Assembly (NCBI GenBank): GCA_017165825.1
Contig: CM029367.1
Coordinates: forward strand, 10,101,518-10,165,517
Source of the DNA: Hepsetus odoe
Taxonomy: Eukaryota; Chordata; Actinopteri; Characiformes; Hepsetidae
DNA length: 64,000 nt
Direction: 5' to 3'
Below are positions 11,301-24,700 of this stretch, piece after piece. A model generated the notes under the pieces. It made no database searches. It had not been told where the DNA came from and saw only the letters and a list, made by a program, of their open reading frames with translations. Position 1 is the first letter of the stretch. Each line of letters starts with the position of its first letter. A program made the position numbers and the translations under genes.

Positions 11301-13812
11301 TAAGTTTTGAATAGCAGATGCGACCGTGGCTCATATATCGTTTATGATGTGCTAAACTTGATTATATAATTCTATTCCCAGAAAAGGTCTGGTGTTAATG
11401 AAAAAAAATCATTAACTAATGTATTGGATACATTAAGTCTTTGTTTCTCAGTAATCTCCTGAGTGGATATAAAGAGGTGTAGTATTATAAGGAAATAAAT
11501 ATAAAGAGGTGCATAAAATGAACTCTTTAGGAATTTCTAAAAGTCATAACCAAATTAAACAATGAAACAAAATACTATATTTGATTATTTTAATAGGAAA
11601 TTATCCAATATTCAATTTTGTGAGGTGCAATGGTAAAAACATTACAATGTTAAATTTTTTGAGAAATACGAACAAATAAAGTACAAGTGTTATGTGGACT
11701 AATATAGACCAGTATATAGACCAAGCACCCTGGTGTGATTAGATGATCTGCAGAGGTCATTTCCATCTATTAAATGTAATGTAAAAAATATATTAAAAGT
11801 GGTATGCACTACAGCTCTGCTTTATTTCCTAATTTTTTATTTTCCCTCTGGGCATGCGTCTTCCCTCTGGGAAGCTGGTGGCGAAGATGCCCCGCCCCCG
11901 TGGTGAAGAACCGTGGAGGAAAAACGTGGACAGCCCCGGCCAGACTCAGGGGAGGAGCCTGTGACTGCATTGGAGGGTGAACAGGATTATGTAATGCACT
12001 GAACTGCTTTTTTTTTCTTTCTAATGTTTACCCTTTATCCCGTGTTTTTTAGCTCTGATCATTTTTAGAGGAGAAAAAAGACCAACTAGAGAATAATGAA
12101 CTGAATACAATACAAAAAAATGTGAATAATTATATATATATAAATTAGAGATAATTATATAAATGTAATATAATAATAATAATGTATAAAATAATTAGTG
12201 ACCAACAGTCCAACCAGCCAACAAGTTAAAGCATTTATTAAAACTACATTACAGAGATGTGAGTTTTTTCCTAAAACACTTCAAATGACTGCTGTTATTT
12301 GTGAGGAATAGTTAGTTACCATAGTTACCAAAGAGACCGATGCTGTTGGTGCTGAAACAGAGAAGTTTGAGTGTATAGATAAACCAGTAAACAAATAAAT
12401 AAATGTGCAATCTTCCATTTACTGTGTAAACACTCCATATCCGCATTTTCCATCCTCTTTAATCCCCACCTAGAATGATAAACTTCTTGTCACAAATTTT
12501 CCCCTGCTGACAAACACCACCATGACAGATGAGCCGAAGGAGCAAGTTGTGAAACATATTTATCTGGGTCTTTAAAACTTGCCAAATATATCTGCCTTCA
12601 GCAGAGGCTGATAAAACTGACAGATACCAAGGAAAGGCATTACTTATGCATCCTGTTTACATGAGCGTACATACTTATTAATTTTATTCACATGGATGGC
12701 ACTTGGTTGTTTAGGGCTTTGTGCTTTGGAAATACCACGCTCACAAAAATTGCATTTGAAAAGGTCAGTGACGGAAAGGCAATCTCAGTCTATATCCATA
12801 CAAATAAACGTAGGGCAAAGGCATGAGAGTTTATCCTGATGAGACAGAATATGGTATAACGCACAATAAATAATACTACTATGAAAATGACCCCCATAAA
12901 TCACAGCAATGTGCATTATAATCCAACCATAAATAGCCTACAAGCTTTTATTACCCACTCAGCTCATAAACGACCATCAAACCAGGGAACATTTGGAAGA
13001 TATCTGTCTTCACCATGCAATGTGGTTGGTGTTTCATAACAGAGTCAGGTTTTTATGATCTCTATCTGTCCCTTAAGGATAAATTATCTTGTCTGCATTG
13101 CAGTCTGTCCAAAGAGTCTATTAATTTCTGTACCTGAGGGATAATATTTAACTGTATACCAGTTGAGCCAGGTTGGCTTAGGCTTTTGCATTTGTGTCTC
13201 TTTGTGGCACAAAACAAATGGCCTTTGCTTCCCCATGTTCAAAAGACACTTCCCAGGAGCCAGTTCTTACTGAGGCATTTGCTGGGATTACTGTGGGAAG
13301 CATTTTTGTTTTTTCCACAACTGGGATGTGGGAACATTTTTATGTATTTTTTTTTTGTATATGTATTGTGGTGTGCCTTAGACAAGAAAGAAACACCTGT
13401 GTTTCACTGAGGCAAATACACTGAAACACCCTTTGTTGGTGTTGTCCATTAAAACATTATGGTTCCAAGTGAACCATAACTGGCATGTGTGTATGTGCAC
13501 ATGCATGTGTGTGTGTGTGAGTGTGTATGTTAGAGCGTGCGTGTGGCATGAAATAACTATAGAAAAGGTTTATGATCAAGATAAGGTCAAGTGCCACTGG
13601 CCATGAGCTGACAGGATTTACTTCTTGAATGGCTTTTAGGACAGCGATTTAAGCCACTAAACAGGTGCACTCAACCACTTTAGGAGGCCACACAAAGCCA
13701 AGCTAATACGCCATGCTGCATGGCCTTTGCATCTGGCATCCTGGGCAGTCAGATGGCTCACTTTTTAAAGTTTTCAACACAACGCATAGTCGCACAGCGT
13801 GCTAACCAATTG
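8400..13812. other. Long unique non-coding region
   Basis: No exon, RNA gene or clear transposon was recognised over about 5.4 kb. Two stretches (about 10380-10690 and 12430-13030) have balanced composition with homeodomain-like ATTA/TAAT cores, and may be conserved non-coding elements. A GC-rich patch lies at 11850-11965. The longest open frames are short and have no recognisable domain. Confidence 0.4.
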
Positions 13813-13820
13813 TGCCACAT

Positions 13821-13975
13821 GAGGTTTATGGATGTGGTGAAAGAGGACATGCAGGTGGTTGGTTTGAAGGAGGAAGATGCAGAGGACAGGAAGACGTGGA
13901 AATAGATGGTCCCCTGTGGCGACCCCTGAACGGGAGCTGCCGAAAGAAGAAGAAGAAGAAGAAGAAGAAGAAGCA
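13821..13975 (+). mobile_element. RTE LINE, 5'-truncated 3' end with (GAA)n tail
   Basis: Matches the last roughly 150 bp of the full-length copy (GAGGACATGCAGGTGGTYGG, CTGTGGCGACCCCT, GGGAGC) and ends in an AAG/GAA repeat. RTE elements typically have short-repeat 3' tails and severe 5' truncation, as here. Confidence 0.9.
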
Positions 13976-14324
13976 TAGCCCTATGATGCTGTTTTAAAGT
14001 CATTCACTAGCTGTAATTTCAAGCGTTGGATGAAGTTGTCTCAGCTACTCATCAACACAAGTCTAGACGGCAGGTGAGCCTCAACTGGCATGTGTCAATA
14101 ACAACTAAGTGAAGAAATATGTCTCACTTTAAACTACTATGCCCTTGACCAAGGCATTTCATTAATTTTTCTCCAAAGGCACTGTTGCTTTGCTGATCTT
14201 GTACTTCCCACTTGATGTCAGCTGGCATTAGAGGTTGAAATGTGATTAGAAGAAACAATTTGTGATTGTTAATGGGAGCAGTGCAGAAAATCTCCAAGAA
14301 CCTTGTGAAAAAAGATCTTGCATT

Positions 14325-14835
14325 TCCATTACTTCAGGTCCTCAGCACCTTCCTCTTCCACTCTTACCGTCTGCATGTCCTCTCTCACCACATCCATAAA
14401 CCTTCTTTGTTCTTCCTCTTCCCCTCTTGCCTGACAGCTCCATCTTCAACATTCTTCTCGCAATATCACCTCGTCTCTCCTCTGTACATGTCCTATCCAT
14501 GCATAGCACAGCATATGCTTCATTACTGTCCAGTAAACCTTCCCTTTCACAATTGTTGGTGCTGTCTTTCACAGATCACTCCTGCCATTTGTCTTCACCC
14601 ATTCCAACCTGCCTGGGCTCTCTTCTTCACCTCTCTTCCTTACTCCCTGTTGCTCTGAACTGTTGATCCCAAGTATTTAAATTATTTCACCTTTGTCACC
14701 TCTATTCCCTGTAGCCTAACCAATCCATTGTGCTCCCTTTCATTCACACTCGTGTATACTTTCTTTGTCCAACTGAATCTCATTCCTCCTCTCTGAAGCA
14801 TATCTCCAAGGTATGTAATTCCAAGAATGCATCCT
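14325..14835 (-). mobile_element. RTE LINE fragment, 3' half of ORF
   Basis: On the minus strand it corresponds to about 24170-24800 of the full-length copy (C-terminal part after the FADD motif), with many substitutions and gaps. The 3' terminus and tail are missing. Confidence 0.8.
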
Positions 14836-14889
14836 TTATTTTTCTTTCCAATGATTTGTCAATGGATGATGCACTGACAAAATGAGAAG

Positions 14890-15086
14890 GTCCTGGGTTT
14901 GATTCTAATTCCTTTCAATGCAAAACTTAGACATTCTACCTGAACCTGCATGCGTTTCCTCCGGGTGCTCCGGTTTCCTCCAGCAGTTTAAAGAAATATA
15001 TGTCAGGTAGACTGGAGATGCTAAATTGCCCCCTAGGTGTGAGTGTGTGCGTGCGTGCGTGCGTGTGCGTGCGTGCGTGTGCGTGC

Positions 15087-15139
<53 letters not shown>

Positions 15140-15260
15140 TGTCTATGTTTGCCCTGTAATGTACTGGTGGTCTGTACATGATGTTTCTCTACCTATTTAA
15201 AACTGAATCCCAGTTCATAAAGACTAATCCCTCCTTTTATACTAAGATGGATTGACTTGA
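14890..15260 (+). mobile_element. L2-like LINE 3' UTR fragment with internal (GT)n
   Basis: It reads like the standard fish L2/Maui-type 3' end: GCGTTTCCTCCGGGTGCTCC, CTGGAGATGCTAAATTGCCC, TAGGTGTGAGTGTG, then a degraded GCCCTG...GTACTGG stretch. The GT/GC microsatellite at about 15038-15138 has expanded from its natural TGTG position. Confidence 0.65.
15038..15138. repeat. (GT)n/(GC)n compound microsatellite
   Basis: A GTGC-rich start followed by about 25 GT units, inside the L2-like fragment. Confidence 0.95.
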
Positions 15261-16677
15261 CATGGTGCACTGTTTCCTAAATGGTGCTTCCGTTTGTTTC
15301 TTTCCCCACATCCACAAAAGCACAATGCAACTCCTGCTGACCTTCTGTATACTACTGCATTAACATCCTCAGAGCAAACACTGCATTAATTTGGTTTTAA
15401 TCCATTTAGGACTGTTTCTATTGCTTTGATCATGACATTATGAGTTAATGATAACAGGAGATGGTCTTTGTAAATTATATTTAAAAACATATTTGCAAAT
15501 AGCAACTTTATTTTATTATCTAATTATGTTTATATAGAAAAAAAATAGCAGGTCATATGAGTAAATGGTAAAACATACAGACATTGTGTTCTTGGGTCCT
15601 GTGAATAACTGTAACGCGCCGGTGCCGGCGAGGTCGCTGGGCACCTGTGTGCGAGCCCCGCCCCCCGCCACGTGACAATAACATTTGTTTCCAGGCCTAA
15701 ATGCAACTGTGTTCCCCTGACCCTTTCTTCCATCTTTGTGCCTCTCTCTATTCCTTCCACACTCTTACAACTTATTTGATAAGATCAGATTTTATAGAAC
15801 ATGGAGTCTTTGTTTGAAGTCACTGTCCTTTTTAAGAGCTGTTGCATCACTCTTTTGGCACATGTTTACTTTCCATCTTCCTGTCACATTTAAAGTGGTC
15901 AGTGCAGGACCTCTGTCAAAAACACTTGTGTATGACCACATTATGCTTGGAAAGGCTGGGCTGCATGGTCTTAAGCGAGACAGTTAAGTGCCTGGCTGAT
16001 TTCCTGGCTTGCAGTGTTTTCTGACAGGTGTGAACTTAATAGAGGACAGATCCTCAGTAACTGAAGCCATTTGAGTAACAGATGCATCCATCAAGATATA
16101 AATACAACCCACAAAATGATAGCTCACCTATTTCCTTTTCACAGTTGCAACTGCAGCATACTGTATATGCACAGAAAACGCTCCTATAAAAGACTCGCTG
16201 AGAGTCTGAAAAGAGATTAATAAAACAACTAAATAAAAACAATAAGTGAAGAACTAAGGCAGATATTAAACATTTCAGGAAAAGCTAAAGACTAATTGCA
16301 TATTATTTCAGAAAATGCTGTACATATCAGCCTTTTTGTTATATTTCCATTTGGCAATGTGTAACATCTTACTAAGTAAGTCAAACAAATGTCTTACTTT
16401 GCAGAGAAGGAGCAACAATAAAAGGCACCAGTGGTTTTACTGAATTGTGTACATAACGACAGCATCAGTATACATGTATGAGCAATACTGGCTTTCATAG
16501 TGAACCTTTCGGTCAATCACATTGGAGGTAGTAAGAAGTAAGAGTATGAATTTTTGCCATATAATCAGAACTAGGGGTGGCTGGTTTCTCTTGAACAATA
16601 TGTGTAACATCAATGTAATTGCAGCTAAAAGTAAAAATAAGTAAAAAAAGTATTTTATAAAACAATCTGAAAATATA

Positions 16678-17226
16678 CAGTACTGTGCAAAGGTTTTAGG
16701 CAGGTGTGACAAAATGCTGTAAACAAAGAATGCTTTCAGAAATATAAATAATAATTGTTTATTTTTATCAATTTACAAAATGCAAAGTGGGCGAACAAAA
16801 GAAAAATCTAAATCAAATCAATATTTGGTGTTATTACCTTTTGCCTTCAAACCAGCATCAATTCTTATAGGTACACTTGCACAAAGTCAGGGATTTTGTA
16901 GGATTATAGTCGGTGTATGATCAACCAATTTTACCAAACAGGTGCTGATGATCATCATTGTCACACATAGGTTGAAGCACAGTCATGTTTGGAACAACCT
17001 ACCAGCCGAGTTCCTTCAAAAACTGTGTGCAAGTGTACCTAGAAGAATTGATGCTGTTTTGAAGGCAAAGGGTGGTCACACCAAATATTGATTTGATTTA
17101 GATTTCTCTTTTGTTTATTCACTGCATTTTGTTGAATGATGAAAATAAATGATTAACACTTCCATTGAAAGCATTCTTTGTTTACAGCATTTTTTCACAC
17201 CTGCCTAAAACTTTTGCACAGTACTG
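16678..17226 (+). mobile_element. Non-autonomous Tc1-type element, 549 bp
   Basis: The termini are inverted repeats of about 90 bp starting CAGTACTGTGCAAA, and both ends are flanked by TA, the Tc1/mariner target. Inner inverted blocks such as CAATATTTGGTG also pair. There is no transposase frame. A second member at 59920-60461 has the same ends and orientation and keeps a scrap of transposase. Confidence 0.9.
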
Positions 17227-17228
17227 TA

Positions 17229-19195
17229 CACTTTATAAGGCAAGTGTCAGAGCTTTTTTCAGCTAAAGTACGAAAAAATAATGAATTAGCTTTACTCGTT
17301 AGATTCATTCATCCTCTCTCATGATGAATCTTCAGTCAAGTTTCTGTCCATCTGGGTGTTATCAGAGTCCTTCATAGAGAAAGCCAATTAATGGCTTTGC
17401 AGTTCTTAGAAGTTCCTTCAGGCACTTGTTTACAGCCATTCAAGGTCAGGCTTCTGCTTACTTCAATGGGTGGAGACACAAAAACAAGAAACTGAAACAA
17501 GCAAGTCAATCGTTTCAAAAACCTGATTCAAATCACTGACAAAATGTAACAAAATGTCAAGGCTTGTAACAAACTTTTCAGATTTTTTCAATGTATATTT
17601 TTTCATGGATTTTTTTCTTATATCATTGTTCCATGGACCTCCACCTTCAAAACTATAGCTATCTTACATTCATACAGAATAATTGTCCATGCTGTGCAAC
17701 ATGAGTCAAGCAGACCCACAGCACTTTCCACTGTTAGAGGCTTAACCTCCATGTGTAGCAGCTTAAAGAGGTCAAGAAGCTCCTTTGCTGTCTGCCTCTC
17801 AAAATCAATAGGTGTGAGATACAGGGGGGTAGCTGGCACCTTTTTACAAGTTCAGAGAGATGCGGATGAGTGTGGATGAGAAATATCACCTGTCACAACT
17901 ACTCTTCTTATCTGCACTCTGGAGCTGCAGGCACCTCTTTTACAACAGTCATTCAGTCTGATTTATAGTGTTATTGCAGATTCTTAAGAAAGACAACTGT
18001 ATTATGTGGTTTTATTTATTCCATAATTCACTGATTACTAAAGATTACTAAAATAGAAGTTCAAATAAAACTATTTCACTGTCCTTGCCTCTATCACTAG
18101 TAAACAGTAAACTAGTAAAGTCGATGCATCTGAAAAGGAACCATGCAGCCTGAGTCACATAAGTAGGTTAGAACTGTTAGAAAACACATTGTTTATAGTT
18201 GATAGTTGAGAACAGTAATGTATTTCTTCTGAATAAACATGCAGTATATGCAGCATACTTGTGAGAAAACTATCAGGTGCCTCATGCTCATGACATCCCA
18301 GCACTTGCAGATAGTTATAGCAGTAGTGACCAAAAACATGACTAGGTTGAATATAATGGAACCTCTGGGTAATTATAGTGGTAACAAATGCATGGGCAAA
18401 CAACAAGATACAGTAGGTATTGGGAAAAGTGTCTTGGAGTTTATGCTATGAACTTTGATGAATTGCTTTGAAGTGTGCTGAGAGTTTATTCAAGAACAGA
18501 GCACTGAACTGAGTGCCAGGCCTGCTGATTAACTGCTCCAGTAATGTCAACCTTATGTGACTGAATAATAACTTTCAGTAAAGAAACTATCAAATGAATT
18601 TCTGCTATAATATTTCATTGTTCCAGGTTATCTGGATTATACACACAAACATTCTTACTTAAGAGCAACTCATACAACAGCTATAGGCAGACAGATACAT
18701 AAACAGCACTATTTTATCAGCTTTTTACAGACAAACAACCTCAGAGAAAACATATGTATTAAATATGATGTTCACGGCCTGCTGTAAGTCATGGTATCTG
18801 TCCAGCAGAACAATATTTTATTATATAGTTTTCATGTACAAAAAAGAAAAACTGCACATTTTCATTTTTTGTTTTAAAAACCACTTTAACTACAAACTGT
18901 ACACTTTGTGGCTGTGTAAATATGTGTGAAAATGAATTATTGAATATGTTGCTGATGTGTGTCAAATTTCTCTGCAGTGGTACAACTCAAAATAGCAAAA
19001 TCTAGGCTTTGTGAACTCATATTTTTTTAAACAAAGGACTTCACAAATGATTTCAGTAAACTGTAATTAGTTTCCTCATTACATAAGTTAAAGTGTCTGG
19101 TTCAACCTTGATTGTTGCTTAGTCAGTTTCTAAAGTTGACAGCTAACAGGGGGTCAATATGTGTATTTATGTTTAAAAGCAAATCAGCCATGGGA
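17229..19195. other. AT-rich non-coding stretch
   Basis: No gene or recognisable repeat was seen over nearly 2 kb. Confidence 0.4.
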
Positions 19196-19199
19196 AGCC

Positions 19200-20110
19200 A
19201 TTAAATGACTGACCTGGAAGGAAAGGACATAGTGAGCCGAGGGAGCTGGAGCCATCTAAGGAGTGGGCAACCAACCAGCCTCATGGACCCCAGAGCAGTT
19301 GGAAGGGCAAGAGCTCTGTGGGTGATGGTGGCCACCATCGCGGAGACTGTGTGGCAAATGGTGACCTTTGTGTCTTTGGCTCCAAGAGGCAGGCATTTAT
19401 GTGGCACCTGAAGCTGCTGGTCCTTGTGATTCTTCTCGCTTCTTCCCTGTGGCCCAAGGAGCATCTGGAGAAGTACGGCCGAATCCTCAAATCCTATGGC
19501 ACTGGTGGCCATAGACGCGGAAGCGATTCCTAGACCTACTGGCATCCTTAGATTTGCCCGTTCCTTCTTCAGCACAGCTCCAGGTTCCCCACCTGAGACA
19601 GGCAGAGAGTGGGGCTTTCATGCCGTCTTCCACCCCAGTCTCGAGAGGTGGGGCAGCGCCAGCCCCTGGAAGTGGGCCGTCTGTGCCCACCACAGAGGTC
19701 AAGGCTTCTGCACCTGCCCCTGTCATGGAGAACAGGGCTTCTGCGTCTGCACCCTGCCTTGGAGGGCGGGACTTCCGGGATTGTGACATCTGTGCACGCC
19801 TTGGAGGCCCTGGAGCAGGCGAGGCTTCTGCGACTGTGGATTCTGGCCCCACCAAGGAGGGCAGTACTTATTGGACATCATGGACAGATACATTACCCCT
19901 AAGTTACCCTTGGACATAGCTGCAGTGGGGATGAGGACCCCTTGTAGCCATGTGTCAGCCCTGGAACAGGTCCAGTCTTGCGCCACATTAAGGGGGCTGT
20001 TTGCTTTTTTTGGGTTTTTGATTTAGTTTTGTTTGGCCTCCCCTCAAGAGCCTCGTTCCGGGCACAACAGGGTCTAGTGCCCCAGGAGTGGTGCTTTTGA
20101 GGGGGGCTTC
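19200..20110 (+). mobile_element. Internal region of an LTR element, unidentified coding content
   Basis: This is GC-rich compared with its surroundings and ends in a polypurine tract (GAGGGGGGC) directly before an LTR. The last roughly 110 bp (from about 19995) resemble the 3' internal end of the element at 34935-35043, sharing TTTGGGTTTTTG and CCTCCCCTCAA. Several overlapping frames of 70-125 codons exist on both strands, rich in Ala, Pro and Ser, but none shows a gag or pol motif I can name. No 5' LTR was found. Confidence 0.5.
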
Positions 20111-20322
20111 TGTCACAGTAGGCGGTGCTCTTGTCTGACTGGCTCATTGGGGCAGGGTTTTTAAGTCCCAATGAGTTTGAGCAGAGCGTCGGTCATTGAC
20201 TCACATGTTCCCCTGCAAGCTAGTGGTTCCTGAGTTCTGTATCTTTAGTTATATTTAATAACGTTGAGTACGAGCCTTCTGGCTACGCATCTAGGTCCAG
20301 CCCACCCCACCCAAGTATGACA
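20111..20322 (+). mobile_element. Gypsy-like 3' LTR
   Basis: It begins TGTCACAG after the polypurine tract and ends TATGACA. It shares the block CTGACTGGCTCATTGGGGC, TTTTTAAGTCCCAATGAG and GAGCAGAGCG with the other LTRs of this window. It looks 5'-deleted inside compared with the copy at 35044. Confidence 0.7.
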
Positions 20323-21175
20323 GTTTTTAATTGTGTCTTGTTAGATAACCTTTTATGGTTACAGTATTTTGTCAAAAATAGGCCATGTTCTGTTTTTAAT
20401 ACAGGCTGTTTAGCCTGAGTTTGGGATGTGTTGCTTCCATAGGAAACACAATACGTTATCAATGCCCCTACTCCGTGGCCTTCCTGGGAAATTGAGTATT
20501 GTAAACTTATTAACTATATTAATTCCGTTAGGAATAAACTTTAATATAAAGTATAAGTTGTTTTTGTATCATATTATATTATTTATTTAATTATCACACT
20601 AGTGTTTATGTCATTCTTGATTTTGTAAAGTCCAGGTTTCCAGTCCACAATCAGTTTCATCTCTTAGGCCAGTTAAAATCTTACATCCTCAATATTGTGG
20701 TAAGAACTTCTGGAGTAGGGAGGGTTTTGTGTTTCTGTTTTAATTGGAAAATGGCCAAAGAAAGGCCACCCTAGAAGACAAATGAGAGCAATATACACTG
20801 CCCATGATAATGGTAAATCATGATCTTAGAGAATCACACACTTGCCTCAGGCAAGTTTAGTATAACAAGCTACAAATTCCATTAGCCCACAAACACTAAA
20901 TGAGCCTCTTTAAACTAATGGAGACATTAGCAAACCAGCCACTGACTCTGTGACTACAGGGAAGAAATGCCATGCTTTGTTAGAAGGCAGATAATTCAAG
21001 GTAAATTAAAAGGAAATTATGCAGCATCATAATTTGTCATATTTTAGTTTAATTTTAAGCACTAAAAGAGCATAATGTAGCTTAAAGTTGTCTAATGGAT
21101 TGTCTAAATGCCAGTTTAATTGATGATAGCTGCGTGTATGTGCATACTGTAAATTTTTCCTTAGTTTTTCAGCTG
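20323..21175. other. AT-rich non-coding stretch
   Basis: No gene or clear repeat was recognised between the LTR and the Tc1 end. Confidence 0.35.
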
Positions 21176-21433
21176 TTTCTTGCAGCTATAATTGCTGCAA
21201 AAGGTGGCTCTACAAAGTACTGATTTTAAGGGGGGAATAGTTATGAATACTGAAGTTTTCTGTTATTTTGTCCTATTTGTTGTTTGCATCACAATAAAAA
21301 AAAAAAAACCTTTAAAGTTGTGGACATGTTCTGTAAATTAAATGGTGCAAACAATCCATTTTAATTCCAGGTTGTGAGGCAACAAAACATGAAAAATGCC
21401 AAGGGGGTGAATTTTTTTTTGCAAGGCACTGTA
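21176..21433 (+). mobile_element. Tc1-type transposon right end
   Basis: It matches the familiar 3' end of fish Tc1-like elements: AATTGCTGCAAAAGGTGGCT, CACAATAAAAAA, AATCCATTTTAATTCCAGG, and GCAAGGCACTGTA at the tip. The transposase and left end are absent. Confidence 0.75.
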
Positions 21434-21745
21434 AATGCACATCTTAAATTCAAAGTGAGTTAAAAATCAAAGCATTTTCTTTCTTTCTGACATTTTACTA
21501 GCTAAAGCATTATATTAGGAAGGAATTCTAAATGATTTAACATTTTTCTTGATGTTAGATGAGAGTAGATATTGTTGGCAGAATTAATTCTGTGCACCAT
21601 ATTTATCTTATTAAAAATTCAGTACAAAGCCAGGACAACACTAGCCAGATATAAATTTCCAAAACTAATTTGTTAGACAACTAGAATGGCTACATTTATG
21701 CCATGCATTAAGTTTGGCTTATTCTTATACAGGTTTTACATGTAT

Positions 21746-21760
21746 ATGCAGCTTTATTTT
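21746..21760. repeat. 5' target-site duplication of the full-length RTE
   Basis: ATGCAGCTTTATTTT, repeated exactly at 24903-24917 on the other side of the element. Confidence 0.95.
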
Positions 21761-24700
21761 AACCCAGCCACTAGGGATGCACAAGCCAGTGTATTTCTTT
21801 GTGCTGGTCCCAAGCCCGGGTAAATGGGGAGGGTTACGTCAGGAAGGGCATCCGGTGTAAAACTTTGCCAAATCAATATGCGGACAACGATACAGAATTC
21901 CATACCGGATCGGTCGAGGCCCGGGTTAACAACGACCGCCATCAGTGCTGTTAGCCTACAGGGTGCTGGTGGAAATTGGACTACTGTTGGCCAAAGAAGA
22001 AGAAGAGGAGGAAGGCATGTCCAGAGGGAGAAGGAGAGGAGAGTGGAAGTGAGAGTAGGGACTTTGAATGTTGGCAGCATGACTGGTAAAGGTAGAGAAT
22101 TAGCTGATATGATGGAGAGAAGGAAGGTTGACATTTTGTGTGTGCAAGAGACTAGATGGAAGGGTAGTAAGGCCAGGTGTATTGGAGGGGGGTTTAAACT
22201 GTTCTACCATGGTGTGGATAGAAGGAGGAATGGAGTAGGAGTTATCCTGAAGGAGGAGTATGTGGAGTGTTTTGGAAGTGAAGAGGGTTTCAGGGAGGGT
22301 GATGAGTTTGAAGCTGGAAGTTGAAGATGTGATCATGAATGTTGTTAGTGCTTATGCTCCACAAGTTGGTTGTAAGATGAAAGAGAAGGAAAAATTCTGG
22401 AGTGAGTTAGATGAAGTGATAGAGAGTGTACCCAGGGGAGAGAGAGTGATGATTGGTGCAGATTTTAATGGTCATGTTGGTGAAGGGAACAGAGGTGATG
22501 AGGAGGTGATGGGTAGGCATGGTGTCAAGGAGAGGAATGCTGAAGGTCAGATGGTTGTAGATTTTGCAAAAAGGATGGAAATGGCTGTAGTTAATACTTA
22601 TTTTAAGAAGAGGGAGGAGCTCAGGGTGCCGTATAAGAGTGGAGGAAGATGCTCACCGGTGGATTATATTCTTTGCAGGAGGGTCAGTTTGAAAGAGATC
22701 AGAGACTGCAAAGTAGTGACAGGGGAGAGTGTAGCTAAACAGCATAGGATGGTGGTCTGTAGGATGACCTTGGAGGTCAAGAAGAGGAGGAAAGTGAAGG
22801 CAGAGTCGATGATCAAGTGGTGGAAGCTGAAGGAGGAGGACTGTAAGGTGGAATTCAGGCAGGAGTTAACACGGGCACTGGGAGGTGTTGAAGAGCTACC
22901 GGATTGCTGGGAAACTACTGCAGAAGTCATAAGGCAGACGGCTAGAAATGTACTTGGTGTGACATCTGGAAGGAAGAAAGAGGATAAGGAAACCTGGTGG
23001 TGGAACCAAGAAGTCCAGAAGTGTATTCAAAAGAAGAGGGAGGCAAAGAAGACATGGAACAGTCAGAGAGATGAAGAAAGTAGACAGGTGTATAAGGAGA
23101 TGAACCGCAGGGCGAAGAAAGCAGTGGTGAAGGCCAAAGATAAGGTGTTTGGTGAATTGTATGAGAGGTTGGACAGTAAAGAGGGAGAAAAGGACCTTTA
23201 CCGATTGGCTAGACAGAGAGACAGATCTGGGAAAGATGTGCTACAGGTCAGGGCGATTAAAGATAGAAATGGTAACATACTCACAGGTGAACAGAGCGTG
23301 TTGAGCAGATGGAAGGAATACTTTGAGGAGCTGATGAATGAAGAAAATGAGAGAGAGAGAAGACTGGATGATGTGAGAAGAGTTAACCAGGAAGTGCAGC
23401 AAATAAACAAGATGGAAGTAAGGGCAGCGATGAAGAGGATGAAGAATGGAAAGGCTGTTGGACCGGATGACATACCAGTGGAAGCATGGAGATGTTTAGG
23501 GGAGATGGCAGTTGAGTGTCTGACCAGATTTTTTAACACAATCTTGGCAAGTGAGAAGATGCCTGAGGAGCGGAGACGAAGTGTACTGGTACCGATCTTC
23601 AAGAATAAGGGTGATGCACAGAGCTGTAGTAACTATAGAGGGATAAAGTTGATCAGCCACACCATGAAGTTATGGGAAAGAGTAGTGGAAGCTCGGTTAA
23701 GAAAAGAGGTGAGGATCAGTGAACAGCAGTATGGTTTTATGCCGAGAAAGTGCACCACAAATGCAATGTTTGCTCTGAGGGTGTTGATGGAGAAGTACAG
23801 AGAAGGTCAGAAGGAGCTGCATTGTGCCTTTGTGGATTTGGAGAAAGCATATGACAGGGTGCCTAGAGAGGAGTTGTGGTTTTGTATGAGGAAGTCTGGT
23901 GTTACAGAGAAGTATGTGAGAGTAGTTCAGGATATGTATGATGACAGTGTAACAGTGGTGAGATCTGCAGTGGGAGTGACGGATGCATTTAAGGTAGATG
24001 TTGGATTACATCAAGGATCAGCACTGAGCCCATTCTTGTTTGCAATAGTAATGGACAGGTTGACGGACGAGGTTAGACAGGAGTCTCCGTGGACGATGAT
24101 GTTTGCTGATGATATTGTGATCTGTAGTGAGAGTAGGGAGCAGCTTAAGGAGAACCTGGAGAAATGGAGATATGCTCTTGAGAGGAGAGGAATGAAAGTG
24201 AGTAGGGCAAAGACAGAATACATGAGTGTGAATGAAAGGGAGGAAAGTGGCATGGTTAGGATGCAGGGAGTGGAGGTAACAAAGGTGGAGGAGTTTAAAT
24301 ACTTGGGATCAACAGTTCAGTGTAATGGTGAGTGTGGAAGAGAGGTGAAGAAGAGAGTGCAGGCTGGTTGGAATGGGTGGAGAAGAGTGGCTGGAGTGAT
24401 TTGTGACAGACGCGTACCAGCTAGAGTAAAAGGGAAGGTTTACAGGACAGTAGTGAGACCAGCTATGTTGTATGGGTTGGAGACGGTGGCACTGACGAAA
24501 AGGCAGGAGGCGGAGCTGGAGGTGTCAGAGTTAAAGATGCTGAGATTTTCGTTGGGTGTGACGAGGATGGACAGGATTAGAAATGAGTATATTAGAGGAA
24601 CAGCTCAGGTTAGACGTCTTGGAGACAAAGTTAGAGAAGCAAGGTTGCGTTGGTTTGGACATGTGCAGAGGAGAGACGAGGATTATATTGGGAGGAGGAT

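Noticed and set aside
19487..19919. Overlapping frames of about 120 codons on both strands
   Set aside because: Open on both strands because of GC-rich composition; no recognisable domain, so not listed as a gene.
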